Assembly: GCF_028372415.1 (NCBI RefSeq)
Contig: NC_092872.1
Span: forward strand, 93,712,075-93,776,074
Reading direction: 5' to 3'
Length of the DNA stretch: 64,000 nt
From: Notamacropus eugenii
Taxonomy: Eukaryota > Chordata > Mammalia > Diprotodontia > Macropodidae
Below the pieces are notes generated by a model that was not told the DNA's origin, did no database searches, and saw only the letters and a list, made by a program, of their open reading frames with translations. This document shows positions 54,027-64,000 of this stretch, piece by piece. The translations under genes were made by a program, and so were the position numbers. Position 1 is the stretch's first letter. Each line of letters opens with the position of its first letter.

Positions 54027-56898
54027 CTTTTTTTTATTGTCTGAGCTTTTTAATGTTTATTTATTTATTTTTAGTTTTCAATATTCAAGTCCACAAATTT
54101 TGTGTTCTAAATTTTCTCCCCATCTTTCCTCTCCCCCATCCCAAAACTCTGAGCATTCTGATTACCCCTTCCCCCAATCAGCCCCCCTTCTATCATACCC
54201 CTCCCTTCCCCTATCTCCATCTTCTCTCTTGTCTTGTATGGCAAGATAAATTTCTATAACCCATTACCTGTATTTCTTATCTCCCAATTGCATGCAAAAA
54301 TAATCCTCAACATTTATTCTTAAAACTTTGATTTCCAAATTCTCTCCCTTCCTTCCTCCCCACCCATGCCCACTGAGAAGGCAAGCAATTCAACATAGGA
54401 TATATATGTGTACTTTTGCAAACTACTTCCATAACAGTCATGTTGTGTAAGACTAACTATATTTCCCTCCATCCTATCCTGCCCTCCATTTATTCTATTC
54501 TCTCTTTTGACCTTGCTCCTCCTCAAAAGTGTTTACTTCTAATTGCTCCCTGCTCCCATTTGCCCTCCCTTCCATCATCCTCCCCACACCACTTATCCCC
54601 TTCTCCCTTACCTTCTTGTAATGTAAGATAGATTTTCATATCAAATTGAGTATGCATGTTATTCATTCCTTAAGTCAAATGTGATGAGAGTGAGCTGCAC
54701 TTTTTCCCTCTCACCTCCCCCCTTTTTCCCTGCACTGAAAAATCTTTTTCTTGTCTCTTTTATGAGAGATAATTTGCCCCACTCCATTTCTCCCTTTCTC
54801 CTCTCAATATATTCCTCTCTCACCCCTTCATTTTATATTTTAAAATATCATCCCTTCCTATTCAACTTACCCTGTGCTCTCTGTATGTGTGTATATGTGT
54901 GTGTATGTATGTATGTATGTATGTATGTATAATCTCTCCAACTACCCAAATACTGAGAAAAGTTTCAAGAGTTACAAATATTATATTTCCATGTAGGAAT
55001 GAAAACAGTTCAACTTTAGTAAGTCCCTTGTGATTTCTCTTTCCTGTTTACTTTTTCATGCTTCTCTTGATTCTTGTGTTTAAAAGTCAAATTTTCTATT
55101 CAGCTCTGATCTTTTCATCAAGAATGCTTCAAAGTCCTCTATTTCATTGAATGGCCATTTTTCCCCTGAAGTATTATACTCAGCTTTGCTGAGTAGGTGA
55201 TACTTTGTTTTAATCCTATTTCCTTTGACTTCTGGAATGTCATAATCCAAGCCCTTCAATCCCTTAGTGTAGAAGCTGCTAGATCTTGTGTTATCCTGAT
55301 TATATTTCCGTAATACTTGAATTGTTTCTTTCTAGCTTATTGCAATATTTTCTCTTTGACCTAGGAACTCTGGAATTTGGCTACAATATTCTTTGGAGTT
55401 TCTCTTTTTGGATCTCTTTCAGGAAGTGATTGGTGGATTCTTTCAATATTTATTTTACCCTCTGGTTCTAGAATATCAGGGCAGTTTGCCTTGATAATTT
55501 CATGAAAGATGATTCTAGGCTATTTTTTTGATCATGGCTTTCATATAGTCCAATAATTTTTAAATTGTCTCTCCTGGATCTCTCTTCCAGGTCAGTTGTT
55601 TTTCCAGTGAGATATTTCAGATTATCTTCTATTTTTTTCATTCTTTTGGTTTTGTTTTGTGATTTCTTGGTTTCTCATAAAGTCATTAGCTTCCATCTGA
55701 TCCATTATAATTTTCAAAGAAAATTTTCAGTGAGCTTTTGAACCTTCTTTTCCATTTGGGTAATTCTCTTTTTAAAGCATTCTTCTCCTCATTGACTTTT
55801 TGGATCTCTTTTTCCAATTGAGTTAGCCTATTTTTAAAGGTGTTATTTTCTTCAGCATCTTTTTGGGTCTCCTTTAGCAAGCTGTAGACTCACTTTTCAT
55901 GATTTTCTTACATTGCTCTCATTTCTCTTCCCAATTTTTCTTCCACCTTTTTTTAAATTTGATTTTCAAAATAATTTTTGAGCTCTTCTATGGTCTGAGA
56001 CCTTTGAGTATTTATTTTGGAGGTTTTGGATGCAGAGGCCTTGACTTTTATTCCTTCCTCTGATGCAGGTCATTGTTCTTCCTCATCCAAAAGGATGGAA
56101 GAAAATACCTATTCACCGAGAAAGTAACCTTCTATAGTCTTATCTTTTTCCCTTTTTGGGGCATTTTCCCAGCCAGTTACTTGACTTTTGAGTCCTTTCT
56201 CAAGAGGGGGGTGTACTCTGGGGACTTGTAAATTCTGAGTTCCTCCAAGATGGCACAATTAAGGGAAAGGAGTTTACTCCTGTCCTGGCCTGCGCTCTGT
56301 TCTGGGAGGTACCAAAGCTTTTCTGCCCAGGATCTTCAAGTAAAATTCCTTTTCCAGAGCCTCCACCAGCTCCTCTACTCCAGCACTCTTCCTCAACCCA
56401 GGGCTGCCACTCAGGGCTGAGACCCAAATCAGTGGCTTAATTCCCCCTGGGTTTTAGGCCCAAGCTCCAAAAATGGATGCTGCTGCTGCCATCACCAGGG
56501 GCCATGGCCCTGCTCCCTTCTCACACAGATGAAAAAGCTTTCTCAATGACCTTTGAAGCTCTCTTTGACATTTGTGTGTTGAGGGATCTGAGAACCACAG
56601 CTGCTGCCCAGCATTCTGACTCTGAGGTCTGTTCCTGTCCTGTTTCTGCCAGTGCTGCACCACCAAGGATGAACTGGGTTCCATGGGTTGTGCTCTGCTC
56701 CACACCTTGTGCTATAGACTTTTCTTGTCAACCTTCCAGGCTATCTTGGGCTGGAAATCTCTTTTACTCTGTCATTTTGTGGCTTCTGCTGCTCTAGAAT
56801 TTGTTTAGAGTCATTTTTTACAAGTATTTTATGGGCTGTGGAGGAAGAGCTAGAATAGGTGCATCTTTCTGCTTTGCCATCTTGGCTCTGCCCCCTCC
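54027..56898 (-). mobile_element. Inner ORF1-only L1 (HAL1-like), near full length, about 2.87 kb
   Basis: It starts on the minus strand at 56898 with ggagggggcagagccaagat then ggcaaagcag, the standard L1 5' start. It runs through about 900 bases of 5' UTR, then a broken ORF1 (about 55950-55085), and then directly into the same 3' UTR as the outer copy, ending in poly(A) at 54035-54028. Flanks aaggtgttct (54017-54026) and aaggcattct (56899-56908) match at 8 of 10 and sit at the same point of the outer ORF1. There is no trace of ORF2. Confidence 0.85.
55686..55880 (-). pseudogene. L1 ORF1p coiled-coil segment (inner element)
   Basis: The 64-codon open run MLKETQKDAEENNTFKNRL..LEKEIQKVNEEKNALKREL has leucine heptads, as in the ORF1p coiled coil. 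Downstream ORF1 matches the outer copy but is interrupted in every frame. Confidence 0.75.
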
Positions 56899-57660
56899 AA
56901 GGCATTCTTCTCATTGGTTGTTTGGACCTCTTTTGCCATTTGTATTAGTCTATTTTTTGAAGTGTTATTTTCTTCAGTATATTTTTGGGTCTCCTTTAGC
57001 AAGCTGTTGACTCATTTTTCATTATTTTCTTGCATCACTCTCATTTCTCTTCCCGATTTTTCCTCTCCTCTTATTTAATTTCCAAAATCTTTTTTGAGCT
57101 CTTCCATGCCCTGTGATCAATTCATATTTTTCTTGGAGGCTTTGGATATAAGAGCTTTGATTTTGTTGTCTTCTTCTGATTTATGTTTTGATTTTCTTTG
57201 TCATCAAAGTAAGATTGTGTAGTCTGAGTTTTTTCCCCACAGTTCATTAATTTTCCCAGCCAATTACTTGACTTTTTAGTTCTCCTTTAAGGTAAGATTC
57301 TGCTTTCAGTGTGGAGGGTGTACTGTCTCAAGCTTCAAGGGTTTTGTGCAGCTGTTTTCAGAGATACTTCTAAGGACCTGTAAATTTTCAATTCTACCAA
57401 GATGTTATGATCAAAGGAGAGGTGTTTACTCCATTCCTGGCTTGTACTCTGGTCTATAGTGACCACAAGCACTCTTTTCTACATTGGAATTGTTTGTTCC
57501 TTCTTAAAGTCTGCCAAAGTATTCCATGATAATCTTAAGAACATTTCCTGTCTGACTAAAGGAATTTAAGTTAATATATGTTGTATCCCATCATGGGAGC
57601 TCCAACAGGATCTCATAGGTCAGGTCTTCCTGATTCCAGATCCATCACTCCCATCTATTG

Positions 57661-57845
57661 GATGTTGTTGTTTGTTCTTCACTCTCAAAGACAACTAATG
57701 ACGTCAGGGAAATGATATCTGGACTTGCAAGTGAATTGAATGTATGTGAAGCAGAGCTGTTCAAAATCACCAGCTTCATTCTCTTCTGCGGAGTCAATGG
57801 AGAGCATTGCCAAGAGAGGTCAAGATGACTGGGGATTGCCCTGTC
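57661..57845 (-). mobile_element. LINE-tailed SINE body and tail
   Basis: It reads gttgttgtttgttcttcact, ctcaaagacaactaatgacg, tcagggaaatgatatctgga, cttgcaagtgaattgaat, gtcaagatgactggggattg. The tail wording equals that of the LINE at 30018. Confidence 0.78.
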
Positions 57846-57929
57846 TGCAGATCTATTGGTACCAATAACATAAGAATGCCTTAAAGTTTATTTGAGTTTT
57901 CTGGATGTAACCTATACCACTTTACCTTC

Positions 57930-58165
57930 TTGAATTCTTCCTTCAAAGCACAATTAAAGCCTTTCCAGATCTCACCAGTTGTTAATGATCTCCCCCTCTA
58001 TTTATATAATTTTAAATATACTTGGTATCTACTTATTGGTGTACCCATTGAACACTTCCAGCGATGTAATTTTCTTGAGGGCAGGGACAGTTTCATTTTT
58101 GAATTTGCATTCCTGGCCCCTCCCAGAATGCCTTGCATTTTGTTGCTGTTTCGGTTGGGGAAGGA
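57930..58165 (+). mobile_element. L2 3' region
   Basis: It reads cttcaaagcacaattaaagc, ctttccagatctcaccagtt, ttttcttgagggcagggaca, cctcccagaatgccttgcat. Confidence 0.6.
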
Positions 58166-58224
58166 AAGGAACTAGCCTTATCATTTCATTGATGTAAAGA
58201 AAACCTCCTGAGGAAACTAGCTCT

Positions 58225-58700
58225 ACTAAAGCCATTTAGATCTGTTTTGCAACACAGAGAGGTACCTGGTGGCACTAGGAGGTTAAATAACATGTCCATG
58301 GTCACTCAGTATCTCAGAAGTGAGGTTTGAACCATGTTTTCCTGATTCCAAGGCCAGGTTTCTAACTACCACACCATACCTACTCTCTGCCTTGTACACA
58401 GCTGGTACTTAGTAAATGGCAGCTGAATTGGTAAGTGGCATTCTGCAAACGACAAGAGCTAACATTTATGATAGTGCTTTAAGCTTATAAATTACTTTAC
58501 TTTACTTATGTGTTTCATTTGATATTCACAACAAACATGTGGAGTAGTTACTACTATTATTCCTTTTACAAAGGAGGAAAGTGAAAGTGAGAGAGGTTAA
58601 GAGACTTACCTAGGGTCATACAGCTATGAAGCATCTGAAGTAAGATTTGCACTCAATTCTTCCTGATTCCAAGTCCACTAGGACACCTAGCTGCTTCATC
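58225..58700 (-). mobile_element. MIR and MIR3 SINEs, both antisense
   Basis: 58255-58385: ggttaaataacatgtccatg, tttcctgattccaaggccag. 58440-58695: agctaacatttatgatagtg, ttaagcttataaattacttt, acttacctagggtcatacag, cactaggacacctagctgc. Confidence 0.75.
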
Positions 58701-59400
58701 AAAATGAACAGATGCTTGAGATATCATGGAACTTGGGCATGTGACTAGCTTGGTGGATTTCTCCACATAGCATAGCTATACCTAACTATCAGTCAGTGGT
58801 AATTAGCCTGGATGGGGCCCCTTCTCTTGTCCACATCCACATTCTGTCTTTTCTTTCCATGTCCACTTAATACAGACTTAGCAAAAAAAAAAAAAACCAA
58901 CCCTCAGACCAGACTAATTAATTAGGATGTAAAAGGAAACAATTCAAAAGTCTTTATGTTTGGATCTATTGGGATGTGTGACCTCTTGAAGTCATCTCAG
59001 CTGATTAACTGTCACGGGGAAGAAACTTGTCATCACAAATACATTGGCAGCAGAAAAGGAAATTTCTCAAGCAATGGCACTTATTTTTGATATAATAAAA
59101 CACATCAATAAAACTAGACAGAAAATCATCTCCTCCCTAAAGCAGGACATTTAAATGCTCTATTTATAATCAATGTGAATTTGAAAGCATCACCAGATTG
59201 GAAAGTTTTTAGTGAACTAGGGCCCCAACCTGAAGACACAAGCTAGTTAAAGTGGACAGTTGAGGCCAGATCCCACTTAACTGGAACCTGAACTACTCAT
59301 AAATTCATTGGATTTTTGAGGAAACATGTTTTATGCACTAATTTTTTGAGGCTGTGAATGAAATATAAATAAGCTGTTGTCTAAGATGAAAGAATAATAG
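58701..59400. other. Repeat-free stretch (candidate conserved non-coding DNA)
   Basis: 58900-59330 lacks repeat wording and contains gactaattaattagg, cagctgattaactgtcacgg and ataaaacacatcaataaaac. No gene frame. Confidence 0.3.
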
Positions 59401-59429
59401 AACCGAAAGAAATCTCTTCTATTCTTCAC

Positions 59430-60045
59430 TCTAAAGTGAGTACTTTAGAGATGGGGAAACTGAGGCCAGGAAGAAAGAAAAGATTAAACTCAATACTATA
59501 TAGCTTGCTTGAAGCAGAGCTGAATCTTCAACTCTTTTCATATATTTAGGACTATTGAATTTTATTTTATAGGAACATAGAGTTAGAGCTGGAAGGGATT
59601 GGAAGGAGCTAGCTATTCAAGTCAATGAATTCAATCTTTCATTTTATACACAGGGAAACTGGGTCCCAGAGATTAAGTAATTTGCCCAGGGTCACACAGT
59701 TAGTGGGATTCTAACCCAGGTCTCCGGGACTCCAAATCCAGCATCTTATGTACTATGCCATACTATCTTGGTTTTTCATATATAGTATTCTCTTTTGATA
59801 GCTTAAATGTAGTAATCCAATTAAGTAATGCACTTCTTCTGTATCTATAATTTGGAACTCCTAGTGATAAATGTTCCTTTACTGAAGCAAATTTATATTT
59901 ATCCTACAACTTAAAATATTGGAGAGGTTGAGACATTGAGCCTTCAAGTGACTTGCTCAGAGTCAGAGTTAGTGTCAGAGACAGAATTTTAGCCCAGGTC
60001 TTCCTGCCTCGTAGGCTATCTCTTTATCCAAAACACCACATCATT
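59430..60045 (-). mobile_element. Three antisense MIR-family SINEs
   Basis: 59430-59540 (gagatggggaaactgaggcc), 59570-59770 (agagttagagctggaaggga, gtaatttgcccagggtcaca, gtctccgggactccaaatcc), and 59925-60045 (agtgacttgctcagagtcag, gtcttcctgcctcgtaggc). 60046-60360 is unassigned. Confidence 0.75.
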
Positions 60046-60369
60046 TCTCCACTATATTTGTTCAATATATACTACACCCCCTCCACCAAATATGGCTCAT
60101 ACAAAAATAGGGCATAGCCTATAATGTCTTTTTTTAATTTGAATCAATAATGTAACATCCTACACTTAGTTCAAAAAAATTGACTGTATAAATACGTAAT
60201 AAGGAAGCCATATCTAGACATTGGTCCATGTAAATAAGACCTGGAGAATTCAGTTGACTAGATTTTCAATATTGGCCAAGAGCATGACATTACCAAAAAG
60301 GTTAATGCAATTTTAGAATAAATTATGAAAGATGTACTGTACTGATGTCCTCTGCTTTGAATAGATCGC

Positions 60370-60865
60370 ATCTATTCTATTTGTTCAGGTTTAAAGATCA
60401 CATTTCAAGAAGAGCACTGATTTGATGGAATGTGTTCAGAAGACAGTAACCATAATAGTGAAAGAATTAAAAATCACTCCATATGAGATCAGCTAAAGAA
60501 ACTGAAGAAGCTTAGCCTATAGAAGAGACAACTTAGAGAGTATATGACAACTATCTTTAATTACTTAAAGGGCTGCTGGGTGAAAGAGTAATTAGGCTTG
60601 GTCTCCTTGAACTAAGAGGAAAGAACTAAGAGCAATGGGTGGTAGTTACAGTTACTATTGGCTTGTTATAAGGAAGTGAGCCTAGTGGTTAGCGATATCC
60701 AAAAAAGGGAATGGACTGTGTTGGAAGGGAATGGGCTACTCCTCACTGGAGGGTCTTCAAGCATAGGTGACCACTCTTCAGGAAAGTTATAGAGGAAATT
60801 CAAGAGTGATTTGACTAAATGAACTTCGAAGTTCCCTCTAACTTTGAGATTCAGAGTTTCTGTAA
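60370..60865 (+). mobile_element. CR1/L3 LINE 3' end
   Basis: It reads ctgaagaagcttagcctata, gaagagacaacttagagagt, taagagcaatgggtggtagt, gggaatgggctactcctcac, tggagggtcttcaagcatag, ccctctaactttgagattca. Order is as in CR1/L3. Confidence 0.85.
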
Positions 60866-61234
60866 TTTGGTGGTTGGTAGAAAAGTTGCCCATTATGAAA
60901 AGATTGGAAACAAGAGAATAGTCATGAAAGTGATGAAGACAAAGAACTATGAGAATAATACAAAAATGAATAAAACATCTTTCTTTGGATGGAAATTTCA
61001 AACAAACCTTTCATGGTAAACATATTTTTAGATAGCAGTTTTGTATAATTATTTTTCACTGTATATCTACACAATTTTTTTCCTTTCGAAGAGCTTTCAC
61101 TTTAGGGGTTCCAACTCGATTCAGCTCACTAAAGTCCCCTTTATTCAGTATAATTGGAGACTGGAATGTTCTGGAGAATTTAATAATTTGGTTAATAAAA
61201 TTTATTCCACATACCTCAGAATGAGCCATGTTAC
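60866..61234. other. Unassigned AT-rich DNA
   Basis: Nothing is recognised here. The open frames found are below 80 codons. Confidence 0.35.
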
Positions 61235-61545
61235 AAATGATAGTTCACATTTCTATAGTATGAATGAGTATCATTAAGCACTTACCATGTGCCCAGCACT
61301 GTGCTAAGCCCTGGAGGTACAAGTACAAATGTGATAGAGTCCCTATCCTCAAGAAACTTACATTTTAAGATGGGGAAACAACACATCAGGGAAATGTTGG
61401 TCAGAGAAGGGATTAGAAATTGCAAAGCACGTTTTTCACAACCTTGTAAGGTAAGTAGTACAAACATTATTATTATCCCAATTCATGGATGAAGAAACAG
61501 AGGCTGCAAACAGTAAAGTAACTTGCCCACATTTAGCCTGGGAAA
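61235..61545 (-). mobile_element. MIR3 SINE, antisense, split by an ancient repeat
   Basis: MIR3 start (gttcacatttctatagt), then a sense ancient repeat at about 61270-61410 (cattaagcacttaccatgtg, cccagcactgtgctaagccc, gaaacttacattttaagatg), then MIR3 again (ttgcaaagcacgtttttcac, catggatgaagaaacagagg). Confidence 0.65.
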
Positions 61546-62394
61546 AGGAAGACACATTACTAAGAAGCACCATGGATGAAATTCAACCAGAGGTCTTGGG
61601 TTGAAGTCCAGAACTCTTTCATATATAGTGTATTAGATCTCTTGCTCGGACCATAGAAACTGGTGGATTGTTGTAATTGGGGTGGACATTATTATGCCTG
61701 GGTGATTCAGGAGATCATATCACTTTTGAAATCACAAAAAGAATGGAGCTGTGATGGATTGAATGGTTTAGACCAGGAGACAGCCTTATAAAATACAACA
61801 AAGAACTGGAAAGTATGGAAAACCTTGTAAACATTTACAATGCTTCATTCACAAACATCTCGCTTGATCCTCCCCATAATCCTTTGATATGGGTGCTAGC
61901 AGGTTTACAGTCTCAAGTAGACCACCTTGTCACAGGCCCACATACCAGCAGTCACAGATGCAGCTACATATTGAATAGATCAGTTACTTATTATATCACA
62001 CTGCTTGTTGGCATAAATGCACAGGGTCTTTAGGGACTGAAGTAAAAGAAAAAAGAATTAGAGAAAATGAAGAAATCTTAGAAATTCTGGGGGAAGGTGG
62101 GGTGAGTAGTAGCTCATGTTTACACAGCATTTGAAGGTTTACAAAGGCCTTCTCTCACAACAACCCCGTACCCAACAGCAGTGAACAAATGTTTGATGAA
62201 CTGAATTGTGTTGAATTGAATTGTAAAGTCTTATAAGCAGGTTCAAGAAACTAATGTCACAAGTACAAGTTGAGGAAACAAAATTAGGTGACTGTCCAAA
62301 AACTATTTGATGGTTTTTGAAAATTATTGGCTCGATATGAGTAAACAATGTGATATTCCAGTGGAGAAGCTTAAGGGATCTTGGCCTTTATTGA
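61546..62394. other. Mostly unassigned, with two MIR3 scraps
   Basis: Antisense MIR3 starts at about 61815-61900 (cgcttgatcctccccataat) and 62105-62170 (gctcatgtttacacagcatt, ctcacaacaacccc). The rest is not recognised. Confidence 0.4.
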
Positions 62395-63185
62395 CAAACT
62401 TAGTATCCAGGAATATCAAGATTACAGTCTCACTAAACTCTACCCCAGTTGGTTTATATCTGGAGTCTTGGAGTCACTTGTAGACACTTGTAAACTGGAG
62501 GACATCCAGATGAAGACACCCAAGATAATGTAGCCTGGAGAAGACCTAGACAGAGATCATCCTTAAGTATTTGAGGGACTGGCACATGGAAGGTACTTTC
62601 ATTTAATTCTGCTTGACCACAAAGGACACATTCAGAAATAAGGGGCTGAAGGTACAAAGAGGCAAATTTAGTCTTTGTGTCAATAAATCAATTAACGTTT
62701 ATTAACTCTGGAAGGAAAGGGCATATCAATTGTATCAACTGATATAGTTTTAAAAAGAAATTTATTATAACTTATCATAGTTTCTCCTACCTGTGCAAGT
62801 ACATTTTAAACATAGATAATTACAAGCAGATATTATAATTACTATATTTACAACATGAATTTTTTATCATACTATTTTCTTTGCGTTTTTATGGATAATA
62901 AAATTAATCACATCAATTGATGTAGCTTGATACTTTGAAGTCCATTTAAATTCTCTACTATGTGCTAGATACTGTGCTAAGTGCTAGCATATGGAGGAAG
63001 GTCAAGGGAAAAATTCCTAATGATTAGAATGACCTAAAACTGGTTGCTGTGAGAAGTGGAAAATTCCCTTTATTTGGAGATCTTCAAGCAAAGTCTAGAG
63101 AAACTACATGTTGGGTAGATTGGAGAAGTTCTTTCCAAGGTATGGATTATACCAGAGGGCCAACAAGGCCAATTTCAACTATGAC
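62395..63185 (+). mobile_element. CR1/L3 LINE 3' end split by later DNA
   Basis: First part to 62690: agtatttgagggactggcac, aggggctgaaggtacaaaga, ggcaaatttagtctttgtgt. Second part from 63006: aaggtcaagggaaaaattcc, taatgattagaatgacctaa, ggagatcttcaagcaaagtc, ggccaatttcaactatgact. The interval between carries an ancient-repeat end (ctactatgtgctagatactg) and AT-rich DNA. Confidence 0.75.
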
Positions 63186-63650
63186 TTTGTAGTACAGATA
63201 CTACTATTCCCATTTTACAGATGAGGAAGATCAAGATCCGAGAGATTCAATGACTTAGTATAGTTACACAGATAGTAACTACGTGAGGAATAAAGTGATA
63301 GTGGCCCAAGATGGAGGGGAAGATGGAAAGAAAGTGGGATTGACACAGGAAAGTCATTGCATAGTTTCAATGTAGAGCATGACATAACATTTTCCTCAAA
63401 TATAATGTAAGTATAAATACATTTTAGTCATAAAATGACCTTTTATAGTATCAGAATAATAAAGTTAGAATTAGAAAGAACTTATGCGACCTTCTAGTCC
63501 AACTCCTTTGTTTTATAGATAAGGAAACAGAAGACCAGGGAAGGAAGGGGTGTGACCCAGGTCACACAGGCATTAAGTGGCAAAACCAGTTTGACTGTAG
63601 GTCTGCTGACCCCAAGTCCACCCCTAAATGCAGCTTCTTTCCATTGTGCT
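63186..63650 (-). mobile_element. Two antisense MIR-family SINEs
   Basis: 63190-63310 (cattttacagatgaggaaga, tcaatgacttagtatagtta) and 63455-63645 (gaattagaaagaacttatgc, ccttctagtccaactccttt, cccaggtcacacaggcatta, tgctgaccccaagtccac). Confidence 0.78.
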
Positions 63651-64000
63651 ATGCTGTGTTTCCTTCTTTGGAGTCAGGAAGACCTTGTCTTTGGAATTAG
63701 TCAAGTCCCACCTCTGACATGCATTAATTGCACAACCAAAGAAAAGTCTCAGAACCCTAGCAAAATCTTCTAGGTCTGTAATTTACAGATAGATGCTGAT
63801 TTACATACAGGGTGAAGGGACTTTCCATAACTGATGAATTCACAAAATTTGCAAGCATACATTCATAATACATACTGTAAAGTCCTGAAATAAATCAGAG
63901 CCATGAGTTGAAGAATAAAGTATCTTTAACTGAGATAACAGGGTAGCAAGTCTGTCCCCCTGGGGGGTGTCCCAAGAGTACAGGACACAATGGATTTCTC
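63651..64000. other. Right edge, unassigned
   Basis: The last 150 bases contain two aataaa-type motifs (63889 and 63915) and a small palindrome (cccctgggggg near 63958). They could be the end of an LTR fossil running out of the window; that cannot be settled here. Confidence 0.25.

Larger units (their letters stand above)
52197..57484 (-). mobile_element. Outer ORF1-only L1 (HAL1-like), 5' truncated, carrying a nested copy
   Basis: On the minus strand its parts are 57484-56899 (5' part, coiled-coil coding), an interruption, then 54026-53305 (rest of ORF1) and 53304-52197 (3' UTR with purine-rich blocks, ending in an a-rich tail at 52201). The ORF1 blocks match L1 ORF1p: an RRM-like segment with DIIFQEIIKENSPDI, RSPHERHPKRKTPRNIIPKF, and a C-terminus with EKWTFNEIEDIQAFLMKTPELNRKF. 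The frame changes near 53511-53538. No ORF2 follows ORF1; the 3' UTR begins directly. Without the insert the element is about 2.4 kb. Confidence 0.85.

Noticed and set aside
56200-56797. Several overlapping 60-106-codon frames on both strands
   Set aside because: They lie in the 5' UTR of the inner ORF1-only L1.

Overview
This window looks like ordinary marsupial nuclear DNA that is AT-rich, CpG-poor and dominated by repeats. The SINEs are MAR1-type (tRNA-like head, RTE-type tail), THER1/MIR CORE-SINEs and WSINE1-type heads. They sit among L1, L2, CR1/L3 and RTE LINE remains. WSINE1-type heads are present and I saw none of the opossum-specific SINE1_MD, so an Australian marsupial fits better than Monodelphis. 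That is an inference from memory of the families; no database was searched.

The one protein-coding frame I can defend is at 33.88-34.83 kb. It is a complete, intronless 317-codon copy of RACK1, with a 5' UTR beginning in a pyrimidine tract, an AATAAA signal, a poly(A) tail and probable target-site duplications, so it is a processed retrocopy. I see no other recognisable host gene, tRNA, rRNA or CRISPR array. Three short intervals have good splice-site context (18.63, 19.16 and 47.36 kb), but their exon status is unproven.

Layout. 0-2 kb: an L1 ORF2 piece followed by an LTR-like fossil with a direct repeat. 2-12 kb: MIR/L2/MAR1 debris, simple repeats, a mariner-like palindrome, an antisense RTE tail and a second LTR-like fossil. 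12-22 kb: a composite SINE in head-to-head inverted arrangement, an old 240-bp duplication, an L2 reverse-transcriptase relic and a hAT MITE. 22-30 kb: simple repeats, MIRs and a sharp 122-bp templated duplication. 30-31.6 kb: an antisense LINE with reverse transcriptase and a C-terminal Cys/His motif. 32-35 kb: an ancient repeat and the RACK1 retrocopy. 35-52 kb: LINE tails, many SINEs (one site hit twice), a GAA/GAAA tract and an unidentified MITE inside a MIR. 52.2-57.5 kb: two ORF1-only L1 elements (HAL1-like), one inserted in the other. 57-64 kb: MIR, L2 and split CR1/L3 elements.

The notable content is the history of mobile elements rather than a gene system: an ORF2-less L1 lineage inserting into itself, a SINE sharing its 3' end with a LINE present in the same window, and stacked or templated insertions that can be read base by base. 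I found no evidence for an undescribed multi-gene system.
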